Positions 12,767 through 23,990 of a DNA stretch of 64,000 nucleotides are shown here, in pieces. The DNA comes from Sthenelais limicola. Its lineage: Eukaryota > Annelida > Polychaeta > Phyllodocida > Sigalionidae. The notes beneath the pieces were generated by a model that worked only from the letters and a program-made list of their open reading frames with translations, had not been told where the DNA came from and did no database searches. Positions within the stretch are counted from its first letter, which is position 1; every line of letters starts with the position of its first letter. The position numbers and the translations under genes were made by a program. The DNA lies in NCBI GenBank assembly GCA_942159475.1, contig OW804094.1, positions 128,760,755 through 128,824,754 of the forward strand, given 5' to 3'.

Positions 12767-13261
12767 GTTTAGGTCAAGGGCATATATTTATTCAAACCCA
12801 TCCGACATAAATATACACTATTTTTAAAGAGGAAAAATGGAAACATCGAAACATTTGAATAAGTTGAACCACATTTGGTCTTCCGGATAGCCCTAGCTTG
12901 AATGGGGGCAAACGCCCATAGCGGATGAGTGGGTGAAGGCGGCCCGGTTTCCCAGGGAGAACACCTGAATAATCACATGAATGTCACTAAATTCCCAGTG
13001 AAGACCGGTAAATATTATTAGTAGTGAATAAACACATATAGGGGATATCATGACTTTAATGGCACATTTATTTCGCGATGTCTTGTTGAATTTTGAAAGT
13101 GTTTGCACTTTGTTGTGTACGCACTTGAAAAGCACCCCACATACAAACATATGGGCCAGAATTTGGATAAGACAGGGTCCAGGAAAAACTTATAAATATA
13201 TATATATGTCACATGCACATGCAGTAGAGATAGAGTTTGGCTTATATATATTTTGATTTTA

Positions 13262-13659
13262 TTATGCATGCATAGTATCTGCCTCATGTTGACACTTGGA
13301 CTTGGTAGTTTGGGATTCCTGGCTCTTTGTAAAGTTTAATGTCAATGCGGATTGAACAAAGGGTGGATTTTTTGTCCCCAAACAAGTAAAAAGGTAGTAC
13401 TCTTCGCGGCCGTCCAGGAATGTCAACACCATCGGCTCCACCGTGAATTGAAAAGGCCCACCTACACCTGCCATGAGAATAAACTGCGATGGTCGCAGAC
13501 AATTTGCACCTGCCAAACCTTGGCTTTGGAAGCCTTTCTTCTATAAATCTGGTTCACCGCTCTCACATTTACTAAGACCATCCTCCCCCGGGTATCAGCT
13601 GATATAAATGAAGCGAACCGGATCCTAATATTGAAACAATATCTCAGGGAGGGGTTCAT
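13262..13659 (-). other. Possible coding fragment of unknown identity
   Basis: Two overlapping minus-strand open frames fall in a slightly GC-richer island. The frame 13516-13262 reads GPFQFTVEPMVLTFLDGR with GC-rich third positions over about 40 codons and follows an acceptor-like TTCTCATGGCAG. The frame 13659-13462 (RFASFISADTRGRMVLV...) lies upstream in another frame. I recognise no family. It could be an isolated exon, a decayed gene or chance. Confidence 0.2.
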
Positions 13660-15003
13660 GTAAATGAAGGTGAGGTATATGATAAGAGAGTCTTAACAAT
13701 CCCATTTAGTTCCGGTGCATTTGACTAATGTTCAAACCCCTTTAATCAACGGCCCAGAAAATATGCACCCCGGTGAACATTGTGATATAAATAGGTGCTA
13801 ATGAATAATGAAGCCCCAGGGAACTTTTGACAACTTTCACTGTACACTTACCGCCCTAGCTAACGTCTCTGTCGCATTATCAGTAATTTATTAAATTAAT
13901 TAATCTAAAGATTTAGATCCCTATATACAATATATACAGACAATATATCATATCCTAATTGATGTTAAGGCATTATATTTTCCTGAAATTTCTCGAGTTC
14001 TGTTGGGACAGATCTTCGTTGGCTTTTATCATGTTTTACGAGGACATAATAAAAATGAAAATATAAAGTGGTGTGTAGGTGTCAGCCATATAGGTCGATG
14101 TGGCTGGCATGTATGTAGGAGTGAATCACTGTGCACTAGCTTGATGAAGGGTCTGATACTGTTTTAACTCCCAACATCCAACATAATAGAATGGGACTGG
14201 TTAGCCATCGAGGCAGTGGTCGTGTTCATCGCCTGAGGGGATAGTACCCTTCCATCAGACAACAACAGCGGATACCTGTGGCCTCTCCTCATACAACGCA
14301 CTATTCACTACCTGGAATCCAGACTGAAAGGACGCTCTTGCATTCCCACATGGACAACCGTCCCTTCTCACACTCACTCTCTCCACAACAAGTCCCACAT
14401 CAGCCAAGAGCATTTAGTGGAGTACATTCACCTGGGAATATATCAATATTTGCACTGGCTGTATAAAACAATTTATTAGTGTATTCGGAGATTACAAAAT
14501 ACAGACCAGTGGGTTTATGACAGAGAATCAGGGATTATATTTGTATATCTTCGACCATTCCCGGAATATTTGAAAGCACATGGTTGGCTTTGGAAGTCTC
14601 TGCCTCATCTGCAGCACTCGCTCGGGTGCAGTCAAGCATTATATTTGCAATATCTGACAATGGAGTCTAGAATTTGATTAATGGGAATAAGACAGTTTCT
14701 CTGAGAGCATTTCGCATTCAAACTGCCTGTCTGTGTCTTTTGCTTTGCCATTTGAAACTGGACCAGACGAATAGAATCAGAGCAAAATAAGTTTTGTATA
14801 GTAAACGAATTGCCTTAGTTCGTTTCTGGGGCAAAGGGGAGAACGACATAAATTTGCAGAAAGCCCCAGGAAATTCCAAGTAATTGGCGTGTTACTTGTT
14901 TCTACCAATTATCTCGACGAGTGGTCCACTTCAGATAAACGCATATTTTTTGTCGCCACAAGTATTTGAACACCAGAAGCACTGATAATCTATAAAAGTA
15001 AAG
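13660..15003. other. Region upstream of the intronless gene
   Basis: No gene seen. TATAAA occurs at 14992-14997, only seven bases before the ATG of the next gene, too close to act as its TATA box if that ATG is used. The real promoter is not visible. Confidence 0.4.
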
Positions 15004-16218
15004 ATGGGGAGTTGTTTCAAGTTTAAAATGTGCCGCAAGCGAGCTTATGACTTCAACAACCAACCATATGAGACAAGCCCTGCCCCCGCAGGTACATATA
15101 GAGCCAGTACTGTGGATGTTGAGGGGTGGGATCCTAATGAGGCTCTGTCTGATCACACGGAGGAGAAAACTGAAACTAAGATAGAACAAGTGAATGGGGA
15201 TGCCCAAGAAGAAACAACACAAGACGCAATTGTAGTTTCTTGCCCAAGCAATAGCGACGTGATGTTTGCTGGAAACCTTGCCACAGAAGAGCCTGAAGAA
15301 GAGGAAAAAACGAAGAAAGGGAAAAGCAGCAAAAGCAATAAAAAGAAAAAGGAAAAAGAAAAGGAAAAGGAGAAACAAAAGGAGAAAGAGAAGAAAAGTA
15401 AAAAAGAAAAAAATAAGAAATCTAAGAGCAAGAAGAAAAAAGGTAAAGACGACGATTCGGATTCGGAAAATGAAATGACCGAAAAAGAGGATAAAAAAGA
15501 TCAAGAAAAAGAAAAAGATAAAACGGATGAGCCACAGGATATTTCTAACATGGAAACACTGCCACGGGATGAAAAACATGTTGTGTCAGTTGTGGAAACA
15601 ACTACTGTCATGGCTGGAGGCGAACCTGATGTGCACGAAATCTCTGTAACAGAGGCAGTTGGACAGGTGGATGAAACATTAGACCAAGTTGAAAAAGACG
15701 TAGACATTGTCACAAGTACAGAGGAAGTTGTAGTTCAAAATGGGGTTTCGAGCGCGAAAATTGACGCATCTGAAATTTACCTAGAAGAAAAGAAACCAGA
15801 AGTTCATATAGTTTCTACAACAATTGTCACAGAGACAAATGGTTTGGCTGAAAACGAAGATACGTCTCCTCTTGATTCATCCCTCAAAACGTACAATGAT
15901 AACGAAATATCTGCGGAAGTGATAGAAGGTAATGGTCATCAATCTTTTGAGCAAACAGAAGAAAAGTCTCTTTCCCTCTATCCCGAACCTGAAGAACAGA
16001 TCGATATCATTAAAAGCGTGACTGAAAAAGTAGTAAATGGGGATGCCGGAGAAGTGGGTGGAACCGTAATCGAAAAGACCACCAAGACTGTTCAAGAAAC
16101 GACCAACTACGGCACAACCGTTACTGTTTCAAAGGTCATAACCGAAACAGTTGAAAAACACGGAGATGTTTCAGAAACTGTCTCAAATGAGATAAATGAA
16201 GAATTGGCTAAATTCTAG
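15004..16218 (+). CDS. Intronless lysine/glutamate-rich protein, possibly lipid-anchored, family unknown
   Basis: Single open frame of 404 codons, by far the longest in this gene-poor block. The protein starts MGSCFKFKMCRKR. Gly2 could be myristoylated after Met removal, Cys4 and Cys10 palmitoylated, and the basic patch would help hold it on a membrane, as in MARCKS- or GAP43-type proteins; this is inferred from the motif only. Residues 36-100 are acidic. Residues 102-174 are a Lys/Glu repeat likely to be a charged helix or disordered. DDDSDSENE at about 149-157 resembles CK2 sites. Residues 190-404 are rich in Thr, Val and Glu with loosely repeated EKTTKTVQETT-like phrases. No enzyme domain is seen. 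The region before the ATG has no pyrimidine-rich splice acceptor, so one exon is likely. The long antisense frames are shadows of the Lys/Glu codons. Confidence 0.75.
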   Translation: MGSCFKFKMCRKRAYDFNNQPYETSPAPAGTYRASTVDVEGWDPNEALSDHTEEKTETKIEQVNGDAQEETTQDAIVVSCPSNSDVMFAGNLATEEPEEEEKTKKGKSSKSNKKKKEKEKEKEKQKEKEKKSKKEKNKKSKSKKKKGKDDDSDSENEMTEKEDKKDQEKEKDKTDEPQDISNMETLPRDEKHVVSVVETTTVMAGGEPDVHEISVTEAVGQVDETLDQVEKDVDIVTSTEEVVVQNGVSSAKIDASEIYLEEKKPEVHIVSTTIVTETNGLAENEDTSPLDSSLKTYNDNEISAEVIEGNGHQSFEQTEEKSLSLYPEPEEQIDIIKSVTEKVVNGDAGEVGGTVIEKTTKTVQETTNYGTTVTVSKVITETVEKHGDVSETVSNEINEELAKF

Positions 16219-19200
16219 AAAATATCACGTTTCCTTATTTTTCAACTGGTCCAATGATTCGGGATTTTTTTTATAATATTCCAACATGATAATATGTTAT
16301 ATCAAGGCCTTCGAATCGTTTGTCCTGAACGACATGCATCAATTCGTGAGTAGCGGCCATGTGATTGTTTGATTTTCGGTCCAGATATTGAATGATTAAT
16401 CGACCGCATGGTAAGATGTGATTTCTTAACACTCATATATGCCTCCTTTGTATAGAAATGCACACGTGGTACTTGGCCACCTGGTTTTCAGTGATATACT
16501 TTTTTACTATCCATATACAATCTCCGATTACAACAAATGTGATTAAGTGCACTCTTATATTATACACCTCCTGGTTGGAGCCTCATCTGTATAGAGAACA
16601 AAGATGAAACAGGGGGGCCACAGATCTATATAATTTATGAATTGGTCTGGTTTGGTAACTACGTTTATATTCAATTCTCAATTAAGGAAACTCCATTACG
16701 TTCATGTTTTCGGTAGCCCTTGGCTTGCAATGGATTAATCTTTATCCTTAAATAAATGTTTAAAAAAGCGATAGCGATAAATTATGTAAGTGGTTGCATG
16801 CGAACGAAATTCTAATCGATTCTACAGATACTTAGAGCACGTGGTATGAGGAATATAAGAGCAGGTCTATGCTGTAACTTGCAACGAATAGGAATGTTGG
16901 TAGTATTGTTACGATATTGAAAACCATTCTCTATTGAAGGTGCTATATGTGTGTATGCCCATACTGGTGTGGTCTGTGTTAAAGCCAAATGTTTAAAGCG
17001 TTACACAAACAATGATTTATACGGTTTCTTCTTTAAATTACCCTTACTTTGCATAGATATCCAAGTCTAACAGTAACGACATTTAATAACGATTATCTAA
17101 CTTGGTCTAATAAGGACCAAATGTTACTAAACATTAAGACAAGCAAATGTCAAATATTTACTTCATCGTTATACATTTTTATAAAGTTCCATGTCGATAG
17201 GGAGTTGGTTGATGATAGGAAATTATGTTCGTCCATCGATGGGCTCCTGGAATATTCGTTGATATCTAGAATATTTCCCAAATAACTATCACAATACAAA
17301 CTGCAATAGTACTGTCCCAAACAACATAAAGTATATACTGACAATTACTAGTATATAATATATATCACGGCAGATACCTTCTATATGTTCCTGTATTTGA
17401 TTTGTTTTTAAAAAACCATATCACTATAGTTGAATTCGGCAACCGAGAAGAGACTGAAAAGCCAGCTGTTTATGCTTTATATGTTTACACAGAGGTCTTG
17501 AAGAATCTTGATTCAGATGGTATGTTATTGATCAAGTCCCATGTGGTCTCTATTTTTAATCCATGTCATTGCATAAATTACTGCACGTAGCGTATCCCAA
17601 GTTGTAATTTTAAAGCAGTAGCATATATTCCCTGCATGTTTATTTGATTACGCGGTATACTAATCTTACAGTGATTGTTTCCAAGTGATATTAAAAAAAT
17701 AATATTGTATTCCGATGTGTGCACATGTACTTGAACATGAAAAGCCCCATGTCCAAATCCGTATAGAGCGGCCTGTGGACAATATTGTGTAGATTAAAGT
17801 TAGAAATTGTACAAACATCTAGCGTGCAAATATTTAGTCAAGTGTGCCATCACGCGTTCATAAAATATTTCTACATGGCTGTGGCAAACGTTGCAGATTA
17901 TATATAGTGTGGTTGGAAGTATGGGCCCATACACCTTTTTGCATGACCATTGACATATTCTGTTAGCTAATGTGAAACGATCCCTAGAGCATCTAACCCA
18001 CATCACAAGAAAAATGGATGTCCATTTTAAATCTGCGATTATGATATTTGCAGCGATCGATATAAAAGTTGTCATGCATTTACAGTGGATGTGATGCTAA
18101 TGAAAAGGTTTGGGATCGGAAAGTGTAGAGGAGGCGGTATATTTTGGACCCCGACCCAGTGATGCTAATGTTACCTACAATATCCCCGTCAATAGGTGTT
18201 GGATCGAAAATGATATTGAAAAGAATGCTCTAAGCGGAAGCAGCCAGAAAATTTCCAGTAAAGTTGAGATTCGGCTTTCAGGCACGGACTCTTGACTTTT
18301 GCTTGCAATATAACTATTTCGTCATTCAAGGACTGTTAAAACTGCCATTGTATCGTACATGGAGAAAAATATCATGTTTACACCACAAAAACGATACTTA
18401 AGTCCTATCTATTCGTGTACATCTCTTTGCGCTTTCTAAATTACATTCGGTAATTTACATAATTATTAGCACTCCAAGTTGTCCTCTAGCGTTGGATTTC
18501 ATTATTACCCAGTTAGTTCTTGTAATTGTGGGGAAAATTATTTTGCTGTGAGAATCAGAATCAAAACGTCGCTTTTGAATGTTAACATTTGTTGATTGAT
18601 CTTAATTGGTCCGAACCTATGATATTTAGTATTGTATTCTACCGTGAAGTGATTAAAACCAGATTATTGTAGAGAAGTACTGTGTAATAAACTATTATTG
18701 GAATGCTTATTGTTGAAGAAAACATAGCAAATCTATTGCCTGAAACAGACCCCTCGCAATTTAATAGTTATTATTGTATTGATGATTTAAGTGCCTTCTA
18801 AAATAACGATATATAGCCTATATACAGCAATGAATAAAATCTTCCCCTAGCAAGTTCTCTTTCGTTCTCTTATTAATGGTAATATCAAACCTGCACCTCC
18901 AACTAAATCGACTCCAAACTAGTTTTTCTCAATTCTTTCTTTCATTGATCCTTAGAGCTGTGTATACAATGTGAATAGTGAAAGCAATACAATGTCATGG
19001 AGTTTTCTCGAAATTTTCATTATCTTTGTACTTTGTTGTTCTGCGGTGGCAATTTAGGGCAAAAAGGATTAGTTCATGCAGTGCAATTTGTTAGCTTCTT
19101 GATACACATATATTATCAATGCAGTGCTATCCTAAGGGTTTCAATTGATTCCCTATACCACCTACCTTTAAGATGAAAGGGTGGCGTTTTGAAAAGTGTG

Positions 19201-22200
19201 GGATTCTGGCGTACGAAAGGAATTAATATGAAGATGATTTGGTTATATACAAAGAGAAACCAGCCAAAATCCTATATCTTGGTGACTTCCGGATCGATTG
19301 GAAATAAATGGGCAACAAAAATGAAAATTTCAGCTGGTAATGCAGCTTTAATTAAAAATATACTTGGAATATAATGGCCATACTCATCTTTTGGGCTAGA
19401 ATCACATACCAATGGGATCGCCCATTCGCGTGTCGATAGGTATTTACATTATAGATTCATTGTTATAGTTCAAATAGTACTAAACAAAAATACAATCAAG
19501 TGGTATATGGAATAAGTTTTACAGTGCAAAATTACAATTAGACCATATATTTTTGGTTAAACAAAACAATAGACGTATATATTAACAATTGAATTCAAGC
19601 ATCAATCCAGCGAAAGCTGTCCTGTGCCAATTTTTCGTTCAGGCTACTTTTTAATCTTCACTATTTGGGACAACAGCCTCAGGACAATCTGACCTCACAC
19701 TAACCTCACTGGCCACCTTCATCACTGAAAATAATAATGAGACAGAGCCCTGGATCGGCTGGATGGCGGGGATAAAGGGTTGCACATTCAAACTGGAGAT
19801 CTCAATCCAAGCACTGATATGTAAATAAACTGATTCATGCTTCGCCAGATGAATTTTTTTATTGGACAGCTCAATGGAAGTTAAGACAAATGAGAAAGGA
19901 GCATACATAATTGATGACTGATCCCTGACCCGACCTGTAACTCATTTTCAGATGATGACTCGACTGAGAAACAAGTCTAACACAACAACCACATGCTTGA
20001 GGCGTATGGAACTTTCCTGAAGAGAAAAAAAAACTAGATTAAAAACTAATCTAAATTATGAATCCAAAGCATTATATTATGCTATAAGTGTTGCACTCTA
20101 GACCAAATGAAACATTTATTGTACGCCTGCTCATTCGAAGTTTGTCTGGGTGGAAGAATGTCTAATCAAAATACTGTAAAATGATTCATTCCAACCCTGC
20201 AAGCGGTTAAACGAAATTTGATAGTGCGATTCTAGTGAATACAACGTCTGTAATATGTGAAGGACATGTATGATCTCATACAAAAACGTTCTTCATGCCG
20301 GTTTCTTTGCACGAATCTTAAACGTGAAAAGGTAACCAGTGCTTAAATTATCTTTTCAAATGAAGTTGCCCATAAAAATGTTCGTGTTACACGACATACT
20401 GTATCAGATATAATTTTTTTCTGAAAAGGCGATATATTTTACCCAGAAAACTTCTGTATTTTACGAACATGCAAACAGACAAAACTCCTTTGCTCAATCT
20501 TTTACATCATTCTCAAACCAATATAGACTCGGCGAAATCGGGTGTCCACATTTATTCGAATTTTAGGTAATTCGTCGGAGGCGTTTTCTCTGAACGACAA
20601 ATACTTATTCTTTTTAAAAAGCCCATAGATTTAAGACTCAATTTCTATGAATTAAAAAAGCGAAAACATCCCTTGAAATTCCTTTATAACAAGCATTTCA
20701 AATGTACCTATATAATACATCGGGTGAAAAGGTGATCATCTTAAATTTACACCCTCTTCCACATGAGCCAAGTAAGCATCACGAACTTTATACCCCCAAA
20801 GAAAAACGCTAAGTGCCCTCGATAAAAATAGGACAAGAAGGAAAGAGACAGAAAGGGTCTCCAACTGACAAAAGGTTGCTGGACTCTTTTATTGTAAACT
20901 TGGCTCGTGTTCTAGGGACGTGGGCGTACAAAGCCAAGGCTGCCCACCCATATGATGAACCTCCAATTTCTTAGAGACCCCCCAGCACAAAGTTAATGCA
21001 AAGCCAGGAGCGTGCGACAATGGTTTAAAATCAGTTTTAAACCATAGCACGTTACATCATTAAAAACGCAGAACTTTGTTAATCCTCAGAGTAGAAGGAC
21101 TGTTTTCATGCATAGCCTTTCACATCATACAGTCTGTATCATTCATCTTTCATGTTTACATATCAGTGCCTTACATTAGTTTCATATTCCTTAAATTCAG
21201 TGTCTCCCACACTCTGCCAAAAATATTGACATGGTTTAACACAGTAGCTACAACTATCAGAATCGTAATCAACTGGATAATATGCTAACGCGCAATATAA
21301 TAGGCCCGTTTTAATTTTCTATTATTGTTCACATAGGCCATTTTTATAAGCTAGATAGGAACGTAAACCGAAAATAATTACAATCCTTGTTTCTGTTTGA
21401 AAGGTGTATATACACAGCACTATACATAGGATACATTCATTGTATGGAAGAATCAAATATATATACTGTTTTGGAGCCCGTCCCTCATGCGGTGCATCAC
21501 GAGTATCAGCAATGGGATCAATTTCAATTTTAATAGATCTGAAATCAGGCGGGCAGATACTTGTCATCGATATGACATCACAATATACATCATACATGGC
21601 ATGATATCGGGTTATAAACTTATAAGTATGTGCAAGTGAAAGAGTGGAAGAGCTAACCCATGTCTGATGAAAAGACTACATGTGATCCGTTATTTTAAAG
21701 ATGTCCTACACAGCATAATAGTGGAACAATGTGATTTAAGTAGGCTCACTTATGGTATTACGCGTTAGGCACGATAGGCCTACCTTTTAAATATAATTAT
21801 ACAGGTCATCCCGATTTTACTTTTACATTATCACCCAACCCCCAGCCCCACCCCTCCCCTCCCACGCACAAGTAGCTCGCACGCCTTCCCTTGTGATATT
21901 TTCGAGGCGAAGCACGTGCGCATTTCAAGATAAGATAATGAAGAAAAATGCTATTTGCATATCCAAATTTCGAAACACACTAAGATATAGGTTAGTGACC
22001 GGATTACCATAATCATGAAGCCATAAAAAGGTTTAAAAGATGTTGGACCAGTTTTTCCGTTTCTCCCCGACATACATTTTTCTTAGTGAAACTGAAAGCA
22101 CTCCATTCAATCTACATCTCATTCATTCGAAACATTCAGCATGTTCTTAATGTCCCTTAATGCCATCCATTACTTCAGGTTTGAAGGTGTTTCTGATGAA

Positions 22201-22565
22201 AGTGTATGTCAAGATATTTAAATAGTGAGTGACTCTTTTAAAGTATGGCCCACACAGATGTACACTTTTTCCGCGCGTAAAAAGTAGCGTGACGCTTGGT
22301 CCAACAACTTTTATTCCGCGCCGACCAAATTCTACGCTTGCGGTGAAATTGATTGACGCCTGATGAGGCAGGGTTCCACCAGACCGCATACTTATAGTGG
22401 CCAATATGCGGTTTAATAGTTATTGTCATATAATTATTATTAATATATTAATTGTAAACCTATCAAGACTCTCCTCTGATCAGCTCCATTTGGGGTTGAG
22501 AATGCACTGCAGATTGAAACCACGACGACAGCAGAAGGACACACCGTCAGTGGAGTCAAGCCTTT
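16219..22565. other. Gene-poor stretch
   Basis: AT-rich. AATAAA at 16751-16756 is a candidate poly(A) signal for the upstream gene. A small hairpin lies at 21020-21046. Frames at 18108-18298 (+) and 19651-19908 (-) have protein-like composition but no recognised homology or convincing splice context. C-rich tract near 21838-21865. Confidence 0.55.
21020..21046. repeat. Short perfect hairpin
   Basis: ATGGTTTAAAA and TTTTAAACCAT pair perfectly over 11 bp around a TCAG loop; flanking GTGC/GCAC extends the stem after a small bulge. Function unknown. Confidence 0.6.
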
Positions 22566-22802
22566 AAAGCTGGGTTTCACTGGCCAGCTACTTCTCCCGC
22601 TTCTGCCCCCGCTTCTGCTCCCGCTTCTGCTCCCAAACTTCTGCTCCCGCTTCTGCTCCCGCTTCTTGGAAGTAACGTCCCAATAGCACCCATTCCGGTT
22701 ACCTTCAGTCTATTGCTCCCGCTTCTTTAGAAGCGGGAGCAATAGACTAAAGTAGCGGGAGTAGTAGCGGGAGGAGTAGCCGGCCAGTGGAACCCAGCCT
22801 TT
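22566..22802. mobile_element. 237-bp MITE with internal hairpin and CTTCTGCTCCCG repeats
   Basis: The ends AAAGCTGGGTTTCACTGGCC (22566-22585) and the inverted GGCCAGTGGAACCCAGCCTTT (22782-22802) form about 20-bp terminal repeats. The left half holds tandem CTTCTGCTCCCG units (22591-22665), and the right half holds GGGAGTAGTAGCG-type units pointing the other way. At 22707-22748 two perfect 20-bp arms (beginning AGTCTATTGCTCC) flank a 2-nt loop. No clear target duplication. Non-coding. Confidence 0.8.
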
Positions 22803-23899
22803 AGAAACAGAGTTGAGATGAGGACGGTTTCCGTGGGCGTTCAAATTACATGTACGAGTTGTACGCCTACTGTCTTGGCCATGCTTAAAGAATAACATGC
22901 TGGAGGAAACAGGAGCGCCGAAGGATCCAGATCCCCAGAGAAATGCTTTTATTGACTCGCTCCATATATCTTTTCATTTTGCAAGATTTCCGGTGTATTT
23001 TATTCTCAGTACAGCAGAAGTAACTTCTAGTAGATTTTTCCATTTGGTTCATTTCGCTGATTTGCTTAATTCATCATGTTAACGTAATTATTATGCTCAA
23101 TGCGACACATCTGGCACTCTCCCGTCCTTGCTTATTGGAGCATCGGCATCTGGGACCGAATATGCTATCAAGTATGAAACGACAGTGATGATTCCCATAA
23201 TTATACTAATCTATGCTTATAGTCTACAGTAGGATATAATACTATATTATAGTATATATTATAAACATCAAATAAATATTATAGGATAATATCAAATTAT
23301 ATATGTGCATTGCATGTGACGGGGATATATCCCATTTGGAATGTGCAAAGTGCGTATTCAACAATATAACTATTTACCCGCGGTTTACTGCAAATAATCA
23401 ACTCTACAACTTTAAATTGTCCATTTCTAGAATAGATTATTAAAGGAATATTTGATAAGAAGGTTAACTCGCTTGTTGGGTGTATTCACTTTGAATACTC
23501 TATTGTAAGATAATACATGCGATATTATGATGATGATAAATGGTGATGATAGATGATTAGATGATGATGGTGGATGCGGGTGATTCACAAGACCTCCCTC
23601 AGATTAGGCCTAGAAATCATACCATAATTAACAATGTTCCTCTCTGAGTATGTATACATCCTAGCAGCAAGTAAGTACACTCACTAGACTTGAACCAACA
23701 GAAGAACTGGTTCAACCAAATCGTACATCATTGACGCACTTCTGCGGGAGAAAAAGTACATAATAATTATGTGACCGTCGTATAACCCATATAGATTTTA
23801 CCTGTTTATGAAGTTATAAGAATCGCTATAAACCTTCTCGAATTCATGTGAAGGGGTTGGGGGAGGGGTGGGGTTGAGGTAGTGGAGCGGGGGGCGGTT

Positions 23900-23990
23900 C
23901 CCCTTACGAAGTGAAGGATTTGGACTCAGTTGCTCACGGGATTCGAACCCAGTACCCCTTTTGAGCTTCTGCCTGCAAACAATTGTATAG
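23900..23990 (-). repeat. tRNA-derived repeat relic
   Basis: On the minus strand a perfect B-box GGTTCGAATCC sits in GGGTACTGGGTTCGAATCCCG, the T-arm of a tRNA-like sequence. The upstream part (CGGTCTAAATTGAGACGC) is too diverged for a good A-box. Probably an old SINE. Confidence 0.45.

Noticed and set aside
14992..14997. TATAAA just before the ATG of the intronless gene
   Set aside because: At seven bases from the ATG it is too close to direct a transcript containing that ATG; treated as chance.
14902..15579. 225-codon minus-strand frame rich in Phe and Leu
   Set aside because: It is the reverse reading of the Lys/Glu codons of the gene at 15004-16218; AAA/AAG/GAA read backwards give TTT/CTT/TTC.
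18108..18298. 61-codon plus-strand frame with acidic, protein-like composition
   Set aside because: A stop codon sits just upstream, the only available acceptor (TGAAAAG) lacks a pyrimidine tract, and no partner exon is visible.
19651..19908. 85-codon minus-strand frame with an internal acceptor-like TTATTATTTTCAG
   Set aside because: Reads like protein in places but has no homology that I recognise and no upstream exon or donor.
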